Shown: piece after piece, positions 33,669 through 42,087 of the stretch
Layout of the letters: every line of letters starts with the position of its first letter
Numbering within the stretch: position 1 is the first letter of the stretch
Assembly: GCF_001668615.1 (NCBI RefSeq)
Contig: NZ_LZMC01000062.1
Coordinates: 62,001 to 126,000 of the forward strand
Origin: Mycobacterium sp. 1274761.0
Lineage (GTDB): Bacteria; Actinomycetota; Actinomycetes; Mycobacteriales; Mycobacteriaceae
Length of the DNA stretch: 64,000 nt
Reading direction: 5' to 3'
Position numbers and translations under genes: made by a program
Notes under the pieces: model-generated
Told to the model about the DNA's origin: nothing
Seen by the model: the letters and a program-made list of their open reading frames with translations, nothing else
Database searches by the model: none

Positions 33669-33686
33669 CTATCCTATATAAGATAG
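33669..33686. promoter_or_regulatory. Near-perfect palindrome in the divergent hydratase/hotdog promoter
   Basis: CTATCCTATATAAGATAG differs from its own inverse at only one base pair position (positions 6 and 13). It lies 15 bases before the hotdog gene start and 57 before the divergent hydratase gene. A TACAGTAG half-site (33649-33656), similar to the TetR-linked motif elsewhere, is 13 bases to its left. The GntR/FCD gene at 34348 is the nearest candidate binder. Confidence 0.5.
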
Positions 33687-33700
33687 AAAGGAAAGCCCGG

Positions 33701-34351
33701 ATGGCGGATGACGATGCTCCGCGGTTCGGCGAGCAACCGCTCGCCCAGACCGTGGCCGCCGCGGGCGCGCTGCGGCGCCTCACGGGGCTTTTGCTGTCGT
33801 TGGAGCATCCTCATCCCGCGGTGGACGCCATGCTGGCGCAGTTAAGCGGCTGGGAGACCGAGCTGTCGGCGGCGGCGCCTCCGGACGCCACTCCGCGCAT
33901 CGGCGACGAAAGCACAGGGGACAAAAGGGTTTACCTTTCGCACGCGTTCGACATCGGCGCGTTCAACCCGTGCTTCCCGGAATACCGCTTCGACCGGATC
34001 GACACCGAGTCCGCGGCCGGCGGTGTCACCTTCCCCGTCGTCTACGAAGGGCCGCCGGGCCTGGTGCACGGCGGATTTCTCGCCGTGTTCTTCGACTGCG
34101 TCATCCAGCACCAAAACTGTGCCATCGGGTTGTCGGGAAAGACTCGGTCGCTGACCGTGAAATTCAGGCGGCCAACACCGATCCTCACCGAGTTGCGCTT
34201 CGACATCGTGCGTGAAGAAGTCGACCGCGGCGTCACGTCGACGGCGCGGCTGGTGCTGGACGACGAGGTGCTGTGTGTCGGCGAAGCGACGACGTTGGCT
34301 CTGGCTCCGGACAGGCTCGCGGGGTTCAACTTTGGTAAGCGGCGGGAATGA
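33701..34351 (+). CDS. Hotdog-fold acyl-CoA thioesterase-like protein
   Basis: A 216-residue protein. The second half has the PaaI-like hotdog helix motif GPPGLVHGGFLAVFFDCVIQ and a following strand KTRSLTVKFRRPTPILTEL, typical of small acyl-CoA thioesterases. The first about 100 residues are helical and of unknown role. No experimentally defined active residue can be fixed beyond the HGG loop. It starts the operon with the GntR/FCD regulator, a crotonase-family gene and a thiolase, and overlaps the regulator gene by 4 bases. A housekeeping role in releasing CoA from dead-end intermediates is a fair guess. Confidence 0.75.
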   Translation: MADDDAPRFGEQPLAQTVAAAGALRRLTGLLLSLEHPHPAVDAMLAQLSGWETELSAAAPPDATPRIGDESTGDKRVYLSHAFDIGAFNPCFPEYRFDRIDTESAAGGVTFPVVYEGPPGLVHGGFLAVFFDCVIQHQNCAIGLSGKTRSLTVKFRRPTPILTELRFDIVREEVDRGVTSTARLVLDDEVLCVGEATTLALAPDRLAGFNFGKRRE

Positions 34352-35118
34352 TCGTGGAGTTGCAGGGCATTCGTCAGCCGCGCGTCGCCGAGATCGTGGC
34401 ATCGCGTCTGCGTGACGAGATCCTCTCGGGGCGTTTGAGAGAGGGCGACGTGCTGCCGTCGCAGGAGAGCCTCTTCCAGCAGTTCGGTGTCAGCCCGCCC
34501 GCGCTGCGGGAGGCGATCCACATCCTGGAGACCGACGGCCTCATCTCGGTGCGACGCGGCAATGTCGGCGGTGCGGTCGTGCAACGGCCCTCTGCAGGGC
34601 GCACGGCGCACATGATCAGCATGGTGCTGCAGACGCGGGGCTCCACGCCCGCGGATGTCAGCGAGGCGCTGCTGCACCTCGAACCGATCTGTGCGGGGAT
34701 GTGTGCGTCGCGAGAGGACCGCCTGACCGAGGTCGTGCCGTACCTGCAAGCAGAGATCGACCAGCAGACAGAGCATTTCGACGACTTGTCCGCCTATGTG
34801 CCTAACGCCAGGCGATTCCATGAGGCACTGGTGTCGCGCTGCGGCAACGAACCGATGATCCTGTTGATCGGATCCCTCGAGGTGATCTGGTCGGCACATG
34901 AGTCGTCGGTGTGGAGCGACGACGACGTGAACACCAAGACGATGCGTGCCGCTCTGCGTGACCACCAGCGGCTGTTGGACGCCATCCGTGACGGCAACGC
35001 GCCACGGGCGGTCCGGCTCGCCCAGGACCATCTCGCCGCGGCCCGGCGGAACACGCTCGCCGTCGGCACCGACAAAACCATTGAGGCCAACCTGATTTCG
35101 AGGAGCCCGGTACGATGA
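34348..35118 (+). CDS. GntR-family (FadR/FCD) regulator
   Basis: A 256-residue regulator. The N-terminal winged HTH (about 10-80) includes LPSQESLFQQFGVSPPALRE and LISVRRGNVGGAVV; the C-terminal half (about 90-240) is an FCD-type helical sensor, with RRFHEALVSRCGNEPM and RDHQRLLDAI holding the usual His/Asp effector or metal ligands. It is fused by ATGA overlaps to the hotdog gene before and the crotonase-family gene after, so it is likely to control its own operon and perhaps the divergent hydratase/ligase operon. Confidence 0.9.
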   Translation: MIVELQGIRQPRVAEIVASRLRDEILSGRLREGDVLPSQESLFQQFGVSPPALREAIHILETDGLISVRRGNVGGAVVQRPSAGRTAHMISMVLQTRGSTPADVSEALLHLEPICAGMCASREDRLTEVVPYLQAEIDQQTEHFDDLSAYVPNARRFHEALVSRCGNEPMILLIGSLEVIWSAHESSVWSDDDVNTKTMRAALRDHQRLLDAIRDGNAPRAVRLAQDHLAAARRNTLAVGTDKTIEANLISRSPVR

Positions 35119-35987
35119 CAGTGTCCACCGATGACCGCGTGCTGTTCGAGGCCGATGCGGACAAACGGATCGCCACGATCACGCTCAACAACCCGGCGCA
35201 ACGCAATTCCTACGACGCTGCGATGCGTGAGGCGATCGGCAGATGCCTGGACCACGTCGCCAACGACGACGACCTGACCGTGGTGCTGCTACGCGGCGCC
35301 GAGGGTGTGTTCAGCACCGGCGCCGACATGAACAACGCCTACGGCTGGTACGGGAAAGACAAGCAAGCCAAGAAGAGCCGGCCCAGCCAACGTCGTCGGC
35401 TGACGGTCGACCGCAAGTCGTTTGGCTTCTATCACAACCTGCTGGGCTTCCCGAAAGTCACTGTGGGCGAAATCAGCGGATACGCCCTCGGCGGTGGGTT
35501 CGAGATGGCGTTGATGACCGACATCTCCGTCATCGCGCGCGACACCAAGATCGGCATGCCCGCCACCCGCTTCCTCGGGCCGGCGCTGGGAAGCCTGCAC
35601 ATGTTCTTCCATCGGCTGGGACCAGTGCTGGCCCGGCGGTTGCTGCTGACCGGCGACATCATCGAGGCCGGCGCAATCGAGCACCTCGGCGTCTTCACCG
35701 AGACATGTGAGCCAACGAAGGTGACCGCACGAGCGCGGTACTGGGCAGAGAAGGCGGCCAAGATGCCCGCCGACGGTGTCGTCATCGCCAAGGAGGCGTT
35801 CCGGCTCGTCGAGCAGAGCCAGGTGTACCAGGGCGAGGAAGTGGCCAGCTACCTCTTCCACGCCTACGGGACGAACCTGCAGTTCGCCGAGGGCGAGTTC
35901 AACTTTGTGAAGACACGCGCGGAGCACGGCACCAAGGAGGCATTCCGCCTACGTGACGAGCATTTCCACGTGCCCGAGCCGGAGTAG
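35115..35987 (+). CDS. Enoyl-CoA hydratase family protein with extended loop
   Basis: A 290-residue crotonase-fold protein. TLNNPAQRNSYD, GVFSTGADMNNAYGWYG and EISGYALGGGFEMALMTDI give the two oxyanion regions. An extra basic loop (KDKQAKKSRPSQRRRL, about 82-97) follows the first oxyanion site, making it longer than ordinary hydratases (about 260). The second catalytic segment reads MPATRFLGPALGSLH and lacks the Glu seen in classical hydratases, so another crotonase reaction (isomerase, hydrolase, C-C bond cleavage) is possible. A 71-base gap separates it from the thiolase. Confidence 0.85.
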   Translation: MTVSTDDRVLFEADADKRIATITLNNPAQRNSYDAAMREAIGRCLDHVANDDDLTVVLLRGAEGVFSTGADMNNAYGWYGKDKQAKKSRPSQRRRLTVDRKSFGFYHNLLGFPKVTVGEISGYALGGGFEMALMTDISVIARDTKIGMPATRFLGPALGSLHMFFHRLGPVLARRLLLTGDIIEAGAIEHLGVFTETCEPTKVTARARYWAEKAAKMPADGVVIAKEAFRLVEQSQVYQGEEVASYLFHAYGTNLQFAEGEFNFVKTRAEHGTKEAFRLRDEHFHVPEPE

Positions 35988-36058
35988 ACCCCTGCCATCG
36001 GGCAGCGCTACACTATCTGCTAGTTTTGTAACGTCGTTATCACCAAAAACTGAGGTCA

Positions 36059-37240
36059 ATGAACATGGGTACACCCGTCATCGTCGGCGCCGCCAGGACA
36101 GCGATCGGCCGGTCCTTCAAGGGGACTCTGGTCAACACGCCTCCGGAAACCCTGATCACCACGGTGCTTCCCGAGGTCGTTCGCCGGTCCGGCGTTGACC
36201 CGGCCGCTTTTGACGACATCATCTTCGCCGAATCTCATTATGGCGGTGGCGATCTCGCCCGCTTTGCGGCGGCGGCCACGGGCATGGAGGACATCCCCGG
36301 GCAGTCGGTGAACCGGCACTGCGCGGGCAGCCTGACGGCGATCGGCAACGCCGCCGCCCAGATCGGTTCCGGGATGGAGCGGGCATTGATCGCCGGCGGT
36401 GTGCAGTCGCTGTCGATGACGCCACTGGTGAACTGGCGCATCCCCGGTCCCGAGTTGAAGTTCGAGGAGCGGTGGATGCCGCCCACCCATCCCGAGACGC
36501 CCGACGCGCCGTGCAAGGACATGTCGATCACGGTCGGCTGGAACACCGCACAGGCCGCCGGCATCAGTCGCGAGGAGATGGACGCGTGGGCGGCGCGCTC
36601 GCATCAGCGCGCGATCGCCGCGATCGACGCCGGCAAGTTCGTCGACGAGATCGTCCCGTTGAAGGTGACGCAGTTCGACGGATCGGTCGTGGACTTCAGC
36701 GTCGACGAGCATCCCCGCCGGGACACCACCGTCGAGAAGCTGGCCGGGCTCAAGGTGCTGCACCCCGAGATCGAGGGGTTCTCCATCACGGCGGGCAACA
36801 GTAGCGGCACCAACGACGCCGCCGCCGCGGTCGCCCTCGTCGACGATGACTACGCCGTCGCGGAGAACCTGACGAAGATGGCGACGGTCAAGGCATGGGC
36901 CGCAGCCGGTGTCGCGCCCCGTGACTGCGGGCTCGGCGCTGTGAAGGTCATCGGCAAGGTGCTCGACCGCGCCGGGCTCAAACCGTCGGATGTCGCGCTG
37001 TGGGAGATCAACGAGGCGTTCGCGTCCGTGCCGATCGCCGCGTGCCGCCAATACGGACTCGACGAGGAGCTGGTGAACTTCTCCGGAAGCGGTTGCAGCC
37101 TCGGCCATCCCATCGCCGCTTCGGGCGCTCGCATGGTCACAACGCTGGTGTACGAATTGCAGCGTCGTGGCGGTGGCATCGGTGTCGCGGCGATGTGCGC
37201 GGGCGGCGGCCAGGGCGGCGCCGTCGTCGTCGAGGTGTAG
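36059..37240 (+). CDS. Acetyl-CoA acyltransferase (thiolase)
   Basis: A 393-residue degradative thiolase. Cys88 in VNRHCAGSLTAIG is the nucleophile, SGSGCSLGHPIAASGARM holds the His, and AAMCAGGGQGGA the second Cys. GAGGTCA precedes the ATG. It is the last gene on the plus strand here and converges with the TetR gene. The 71 bases upstream contain an odd perfect palindrome TAACGTCGTTA (36029-36039), so it may have its own promoter in addition to read-through from the hotdog/GntR operon. Confidence 0.93.
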   Translation: MNMGTPVIVGAARTAIGRSFKGTLVNTPPETLITTVLPEVVRRSGVDPAAFDDIIFAESHYGGGDLARFAAAATGMEDIPGQSVNRHCAGSLTAIGNAAAQIGSGMERALIAGGVQSLSMTPLVNWRIPGPELKFEERWMPPTHPETPDAPCKDMSITVGWNTAQAAGISREEMDAWAARSHQRAIAAIDAGKFVDEIVPLKVTQFDGSVVDFSVDEHPRRDTTVEKLAGLKVLHPEIEGFSITAGNSSGTNDAAAAVALVDDDYAVAENLTKMATVKAWAAAGVAPRDCGLGAVKVIGKVLDRAGLKPSDVALWEINEAFASVPIAACRQYGLDEELVNFSGSGCSLGHPIAASGARMVTTLVYELQRRGGGIGVAAMCAGGGQGGAVVVEV

Positions 37241-37246
37241 CGACTT

Positions 37247-37278
37247 GGCGTGAATGGTTGCGTGTAGCGCAACACGCC
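37247..37278. terminator. Hairpin between convergent thiolase and TetR genes
   Basis: GGCGTG (37247-37252) pairs with CACGCC (37273-37278) and, inside it, TTGCG (37258-37262) pairs with CGCAA (37268-37272) across a 5-base loop; five bases bulge on the left. It fills the gap between two convergent stop codons. There is no T-run, as is common for mycobacterial terminators. Confidence 0.45.
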
Positions 37279-37285
37279 GAAATCG

Positions 37286-38005
37286 CTATTTGCGGGCCGA
37301 CTTTTCGATGAGGCGTTCGGCGTGGTCGAGGATGCACTCGAGGCCGTACTCGAAATTGAAGTCGTCGGCCGCCCCGATGCGATGGCCCTTCGCTGTCGCC
37401 TTGGCGAGCAGCGGCGCGGTCGCAGGATCGACGACCATGGTCTCTTCGAAGTCGCCCGGTCCGCCGTCGGCCGCCCGGTTCTTGTCGTAAAGACGTTGCA
37501 GCACAACGCAACCTCGCACATGGACCGAGACCGCCGAATAGGTGTCGAAGGCGTCCTCGGGGGACAGGCCCGCTTCCACGAGGCCGCTGATGGCCTTCTC
37601 GACCTCCTGGACGCCGGCCCGTGCGGCCCGCGGGCTCAGCGCCGAGCGGATCAGGATCAGGTCGCACAGAATCGGGTTGCTGAGAAAGGTCTTTCGCATC
37701 GTGCGCGCGTGATTGGCCAAGGTGTCGCGCCAGTCCTTGGCTTCCACATAGGGCGTGGCGAAGACGTACTGGCGCAAGGCGCGATCCGTCATCGCGTTGA
37801 GCAGGTCGTCCTTCTTGCGGAAGTACCAGTAGATGCTCGTCACGCCCACGCCGAGATGCTTGCCGAGAAGCGGCATGCTGAGGTTGTCGATGCCAACCTC
37901 TTCGGCAAGCTCGAAAGCGCCCTTGATGATGTCATCAGGGTTGATGGAACCGCGTTCGCGTCGCTGACGCTTTTCCGCGGTCGCTTGCTTCGCCACGAAG
38001 GGCAC
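37286..38005 (-). CDS. TetR-family regulator, candidate master regulator of the island
   Basis: A 239-residue TetR protein. The HTH lies at about 22-75 (PDDIIKGAFELAEEVGIDNL, then LGKHLGVGVTSIYWYFRKKD), followed by a long helical ligand domain (to 239) containing LCDLILIRSALSPRAARAG and a C-terminal extension FEYGLECILDHAERLI. The N-terminal tail is basic (EKRQRRERG). The start is a GTG at 38005, with a second GTG three codons in. It is divergent from the SDR-aldolase-hydratase operon, and the 122-base gap holds one copy of the TACTGTAA-N3-TTACAGTA-type palindrome that recurs before other island operons. Autoregulation and control of those operons is my inference; the ligand is probably a pathway CoA thioester or substrate. 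Confidence 0.92.
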   Translation of the reverse strand: MPFVAKQATAEKRQRRERGSINPDDIIKGAFELAEEVGIDNLSMPLLGKHLGVGVTSIYWYFRKKDDLLNAMTDRALRQYVFATPYVEAKDWRDTLANHARTMRKTFLSNPILCDLILIRSALSPRAARAGVQEVEKAISGLVEAGLSPEDAFDTYSAVSVHVRGCVVLQRLYDKNRAADGGPGDFEETMVVDPATAPLLAKATAKGHRIGAADDFNFEYGLECILDHAERLIEKSARK

Positions 38006-38068
38006 CTTTCGTCAAAATCAACGGCCGAAACGAATGTACCCGCGCCGGGCAATCCGGGTTCTCCCTTC

Positions 38069-38087
38069 TACTGTAAGTCCTATAGTA
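38069..38087. promoter_or_regulatory. Island operator motif, copy 1 (TetR/SDR divergent promoter)
   Basis: TACTGTAA-GTC-CTATAGTA. The left arm is identical to the perfect copy at 52435 and the right arm matches 6 of 8 bases, with the same 3-base spacer. It lies 64 bases from the TetR start and 41 from the SDR start. Confidence 0.6.
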
Positions 38088-38127
38088 AGCTTTTCCAGCA
38101 AATCTGGTTTCAGCGGCGAAGGGCGAC

Positions 38128-38925
38128 ATGGATCTCGGACTCGAGAACGCCACCGCGGTCGTCGTCGGCGGGGGTCGCGGTATGGGACTGGCGGCGGCGC
38201 GCTGCCTTGCCGACGACGGCGCCCGCATCGCGATCGTCGGCCGCACCGAATCGGTTCTCGGCGAGGCGGCCGAGGACCTGACTCGACGCGGTAGTCCGGA
38301 CGCGTTCGGATTGGTGGCCGATGTCACCGATGCCCAAGCCGCACAACGGGTTTTCGACGAGGTGGATCGCCGCTGGGGCGGTGAACTGAACATCCTCGTC
38401 AACGTCGCGGGCCCAGGATCGGTGGGAACGTTCGAAAACCTCACCGACGAGCAGTGGCGCCAAGCTGTCGACGAAGGCGTGATGGGCATGGTGCACTGCG
38501 TCCGGTCGGCCCTGCCGCTGCTGCGCAAGGCGGAGTGGGCGCGGATCGTCAACTTCTCGGCACACTCCACGCAGCGCCAAAGCGTCATCCTGCCGGCCTA
38601 TACGGCGGCCAAGGCCATGGTCACCAGTATCTCCAAGAACCTGTCGTTGGCGTTGGCGCCCGACGAGATCATGGTGAACGTGGTCTCGCCCGGAAGCATC
38701 CTGTCCGAGTCGCTGGCGGGATGGGCGGATTCGGTCGGCATCGACGGATCCGACCCCTACGCCGTGATGGCAGGAATCGACAAACATTTCGGACACCCCG
38801 CCCATTTGCCGCGCGCCGGAAAGCCCGAGGAGATCGGACCCGTCGTCGCGTTCCTGGTGTCACGACGCAACTCCTATATGACCGGCGCCAACATCAATGT
38901 CGACGGCGGCAGCGACTTCACCTGA
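38128..38925 (+). CDS. SDR oxidoreductase
   Basis: A 265-residue classical SDR. The cofactor loop reads VVVGGGRGMGLAAAR (GGGRGMG in place of TGxxxGxG), and the active site NFSAHSTQRQSVILPAYTAAK has Ser, Tyr and Lys in place. The C-terminus SYMTGANINVDGGSDFT is FabG-like. It opens a nine-gene plus-strand operon and is controlled from the divergent TetR promoter. Probably a hydroxyacyl-CoA or alcohol dehydrogenase of the island pathway. Confidence 0.88.
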   Translation: MDLGLENATAVVVGGGRGMGLAAARCLADDGARIAIVGRTESVLGEAAEDLTRRGSPDAFGLVADVTDAQAAQRVFDEVDRRWGGELNILVNVAGPGSVGTFENLTDEQWRQAVDEGVMGMVHCVRSALPLLRKAEWARIVNFSAHSTQRQSVILPAYTAAKAMVTSISKNLSLALAPDEIMVNVVSPGSILSESLAGWADSVGIDGSDPYAVMAGIDKHFGHPAHLPRAGKPEEIGPVVAFLVSRRNSYMTGANINVDGGSDFT

Positions 38926-38946
38926 CACCGGAGACAGCGAGGCGAC

Positions 38947-39954
38947 ATGGCAACCGCACGCGAAGCACGCGACTGGGCGCGAACCGCGTTGCGCGGCATC
39001 GGAAACAGCCTCTACACGCCGTTCTGCGGCACCGATGGCGACGACATCGACTGGGACGCCTACCGGACTCTGGTGCGCTACTGCGTCGCTGAACTCAAGC
39101 ACCCGATGTTGTGGTGCACCAGCGGCATCGCGGAGTTCTGGTCACTGACGCTCGCCGAGCGGAAACAGTTGCTGGAGGTCGCCATCGAGGAAGGGCGCTG
39201 TGCGAACCCGGACGTCGTCGTCCAGGCGTGCACGGCGACCACGTCGGCCAAGGACTGCCTGGAGTTGACCAGGCACGCCCAGGGAGCGGGCGCAGACATC
39301 GTGTACATCCAGACGCCGATGATGGAGGTTCACGGCGGTGAAGGGGTACTGAACTTCTTCCGTTACATCGCCGACCGCACCGACATCGCGCTGGGCATGT
39401 TCAACTCGCCGTCGTCGAGCTACGTGCTGACCCCCGCGGAGGGCGCCCGCATCTACGCCGAGATCCCCGCCGTCTGTGCGACGAAGGAGGGCGCGTTCCG
39501 GCCCGCGAGCAGCCGCATCCTGCACGAGCTGGCACCGAACCTGACGATCTGGGAGTGCGATCTGACCGTCTACCGCGCGGGCTGGCTGCGCGCGGGGATC
39601 GTCGGCCCGGCGCAGCTCGGCACGGCGGGCTACCTGTACGAAACTCCGGACCAGCCGATCATTTCCGAGTACTGGGAGCTGGTCTGGAACGACAAGCTGG
39701 TCGAGGCCACGGATTACGCTGCCAAGTCAGGCCTCGACCAGTTCGGTATCGACATGGGCTCGTGGTTCACGTCTTACCCCGGCAGGCCGGACTACTTCAC
39801 CCACTGGGGCGGGGCATTCAAATACGCGGCGTCGGTGCTGGGCCTGCCGATCGGTGATTACCCGCATTCCCGGCCGCCGCAAGCCGTGTTCCCTGCCGAG
39901 GGCAAAGTGCAGATCGATGCTGCGTATCGCCGGTATGGACTGGTATCGGCATGA
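38947..39954 (+). CDS. DapA/NAL-family aldolase
   Basis: A 335-residue (beta/alpha)8 class I aldolase-type protein. The Schiff-base Lys180 lies in VCATKEGAFRP, as in dihydrodipicolinate synthase and N-acetylneuraminate lyase. The substrate-loop Tyr found in DapA (YNVP) is Phe152 here (MFNSPSSSYVLTP), and GIAEFWSLTLAERKQLLEV matches the general family layout (G-E-f-x-x-L-t-x-x-E). It is longer than DapA (about 290-300) at both ends. Since it sits among beta-oxidation genes, a retro-aldol or hydratase-aldolase cleavage of a pathway intermediate is likelier than lysine synthesis. The gap to the SDR is 21 bases. Confidence 0.85.
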   Translation: MATAREARDWARTALRGIGNSLYTPFCGTDGDDIDWDAYRTLVRYCVAELKHPMLWCTSGIAEFWSLTLAERKQLLEVAIEEGRCANPDVVVQACTATTSAKDCLELTRHAQGAGADIVYIQTPMMEVHGGEGVLNFFRYIADRTDIALGMFNSPSSSYVLTPAEGARIYAEIPAVCATKEGAFRPASSRILHELAPNLTIWECDLTVYRAGWLRAGIVGPAQLGTAGYLYETPDQPIISEYWELVWNDKLVEATDYAAKSGLDQFGIDMGSWFTSYPGRPDYFTHWGGAFKYAASVLGLPIGDYPHSRPPQAVFPAEGKVQIDAAYRRYGLVSA

Positions 39955-40033
39955 CGTCGGACCGGCCGCGGAAGCCGCTACCGAAAGGTGTACAGTAAGT
40001 GCGTACGACACGTACCCTGAGGAGGCCCGCCCG

Positions 40034-40849
40034 GTGAGTGCCGACGACCCGGTCCTCTACGAGCTCCGTGACAGCGGTGTGGCGGTCCTGACGCTCAACC
40101 GACCCGAACGGATGAACGGATGGGGCGGCGGCCTGGCCGCGAGGTTCTACGCGTTGCTCGACAGGGCCGAGGCCGATCCGAACGTGCGGGTGATCGTCGT
40201 GACGGGCGCGGGGCGGGCCTTCTGCGCCGGCGCGGACATGGGAGATCTGTCGTCGATAGAGAAGGCGAACACCAACGGCGACACCGACGTCAGCACGCTG
40301 GTGGGCGAACGACACCCGCACTTTGTCGCAACGCTGCGCAAGCCCGTCATCGCTGCCATCAACGGCGCCTGCGCAGGCATCGGGCTGACGCAGGCATTGA
40401 TGTGCGATGTCCGATTCGCTGCGGCGGGAGCGAAGTTCACGACGTCGTTCGCCCGCCGCGGGCTGATCGCCGAGTACGGCATCAGCTGGATACTCCCGCG
40501 CGTCGTCGGGTGGGGGGTGGCGATGGACCTGCTGTTGTCCGGTCGCGTCGTCCTTGCGGAAGAGGCCGCTTCGCTCGGTCTCGTCAACCACGTCGTGCCG
40601 CCGGACGAACTGCTGTCCCGCGCAATCGCCTACGCCGAGGACGTCGCAGCCAATTGCGCGCCGAGTTCCCTGGCGGTGATCAAGCATCAGGTGTACGCAG
40701 ACACCATGCGTGATGTGTTCGAGGCCAGCAACCACGCCGAAAAGCTGATGGGCGAGTCGATGCAGAGGCCAGACTTCATCGAGGGCATCTCCGCCTTCTT
40801 CGAAAAGCGCACGCCGAACTTCCCGCCGTTGGAGGAGGTCACGCCATGA
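40034..40849 (+). CDS. Enoyl-CoA hydratase/isomerase family protein
   Basis: A 271-residue crotonase-fold protein; TLNRPERMNGWGG, GAGRAFCAGADMGDL, AAINGACAGIGLTQALMCDV and RRGLIAEYGISWILPRVVG are the four signature segments, with Glu in AEYG at the catalytic place. I start it at GTG 40034 because GGAGG sits 9 bases ahead; the open frame upstream overlaps the aldolase. A TACAGTAA half-site of the island motif lies at 39991-39998, within the 79-base gap, so an internal promoter is possible. It overlaps the amidohydrolase gene by 4 bases. Confidence 0.88.
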   Translation: MSADDPVLYELRDSGVAVLTLNRPERMNGWGGGLAARFYALLDRAEADPNVRVIVVTGAGRAFCAGADMGDLSSIEKANTNGDTDVSTLVGERHPHFVATLRKPVIAAINGACAGIGLTQALMCDVRFAAAGAKFTTSFARRGLIAEYGISWILPRVVGWGVAMDLLLSGRVVLAEEAASLGLVNHVVPPDELLSRAIAYAEDVAANCAPSSLAVIKHQVYADTMRDVFEASNHAEKLMGESMQRPDFIEGISAFFEKRTPNFPPLEEVTP

Positions 40850-42087
40850 CGACCGAGCAAGTTGCGGAGCCGATCACCTGTCCGAAGCTGGCCTACAGGG
40901 CGATCGACGTCGACAACCACTATTACGAGCCGCTCGACTCGTTCACCCGGCACCTGCCCAAGGAGTTCAAACGCCGTGGCGTGCAGATGCTCACGGAGGG
41001 CAAGCGCACTTTCGCCGTCATCGGTGGCGTGGTCAACCACTTCATCCCCAACCCCACGTTCGACCCGATCATCGAGCCCGGCTGCCTGGATCTGTTGTTC
41101 CGCGGGGAAATCCCCGACGGTGTCGACCCGGCGTCGTTGATGAAAGTGGACCGTTTGGGCGACCACCCCGAGTATCAGAACCGTGACGCCCGCATGAAGG
41201 TCCTCGACAAGCAGAACCTTGAAACCGTGTTCATGCTCCCGACATTCGCGTGCGGAGTAGAGGAGGCCCTCAAGCACGACATCGAGGCGACCATGGCGTC
41301 TGTGCACGCCTTCAACCTCTGGCTCGACGAGGATTGGGGTTTCGATCGGCCCGACCACCGGTTCCTGTCGGCACCGATCATTTCGCTGGCCGACCCCGAC
41401 AAAGCCGTCGAGGAAGTCGAATTCGTCCTGAGCCGGGGCGCCAAGATCGTCTGTGTCCGGCCCGCGCCGGTACCGGGGAGGGTCAAACCGCGCTCGCTGG
41501 GCGACCCGCTGCACGATCCGGTGTGGGCCCGGCTGGCTGAAGCCGGCATTCCGGTGATCTTCCACCTCTCCGACAGCGGGTATCTGGCGATCGCGGCGCT
41601 GTGGGGCGGTAAGGCGACGTTCGAGGGCTTCGGCAAGAAGGATCCACTCGACCAGGTGCTGCTCGACGACCGCGCCATCCACGACTCGATGGCGTCGATG
41701 ATCGTCCACCAGGTCTTCACCCGGCATCCGACGTTGAAGGTCGCCAGCATCGAAAACGGCTCCTATTTCGTGTACCGGTTGATCAAGCGGCTGAAGAAGG
41801 CGGCGAACAATGCGCCGTACCACTTCAAGGAGGACCCAATCGAGCAGCTGCGCAATAATGTCTGGATCGCGCCGTACTACGAGGACGACGTCAAGTTGCT
41901 GGCCGACACCATTGGCGTGGACAAAATCCTGTTCGGGTCCGACTGGCCGCACGGTGAGGGGCTCGCCGATCCGATGGCGTTCACCGCCGACATTCCACAG
42001 TTCCCGGAGTTCAGCGCGGAAGACACACGGAAGGTCATGCGGGACAACGCCCTTGCCCTCCTCGGCTCCGACGTACCGGTTTCCTGA
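40846..42087 (+). CDS. Amidohydrolase-2 family metal enzyme (larger paralogue)
   Basis: A 413-residue member of the ACMSD/gamma-resorcylate decarboxylase-like amidohydrolase family. Metal ligands are visible: Asp23-x-His25 in DVDNHYYEP, His240 in PVIFHLSDSG and Asp366 in LFGSDWPHGEG; IENGSYFVYRLIKR lies at about 302-315. Family members hydrolyse C-N or C-C bonds or decarboxylate ring acids. Being sandwiched between a crotonase gene and a CoA ligase (ATGA overlap with the first, no gap to the second) argues for a ring- or C-C-bond-cleaving step. A second, smaller paralogue lies just beyond the ligase. Confidence 0.85.
   Translation: MTTEQVAEPITCPKLAYRAIDVDNHYYEPLDSFTRHLPKEFKRRGVQMLTEGKRTFAVIGGVVNHFIPNPTFDPIIEPGCLDLLFRGEIPDGVDPASLMKVDRLGDHPEYQNRDARMKVLDKQNLETVFMLPTFACGVEEALKHDIEATMASVHAFNLWLDEDWGFDRPDHRFLSAPIISLADPDKAVEEVEFVLSRGAKIVCVRPAPVPGRVKPRSLGDPLHDPVWARLAEAGIPVIFHLSDSGYLAIAALWGGKATFEGFGKKDPLDQVLLDDRAIHDSMASMIVHQVFTRHPTLKVASIENGSYFVYRLIKRLKKAANNAPYHFKEDPIEQLRNNVWIAPYYEDDVKLLADTIGVDKILFGSDWPHGEGLADPMAFTADIPQFPEFSAEDTRKVMRDNALALLGSDVPVS

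Noticed and set aside
36029..36039. Palindrome TAACGTCGTTA before the second thiolase
   Set aside because: Exact but short and unlike the other operator candidates; kept only as a note under the thiolase.
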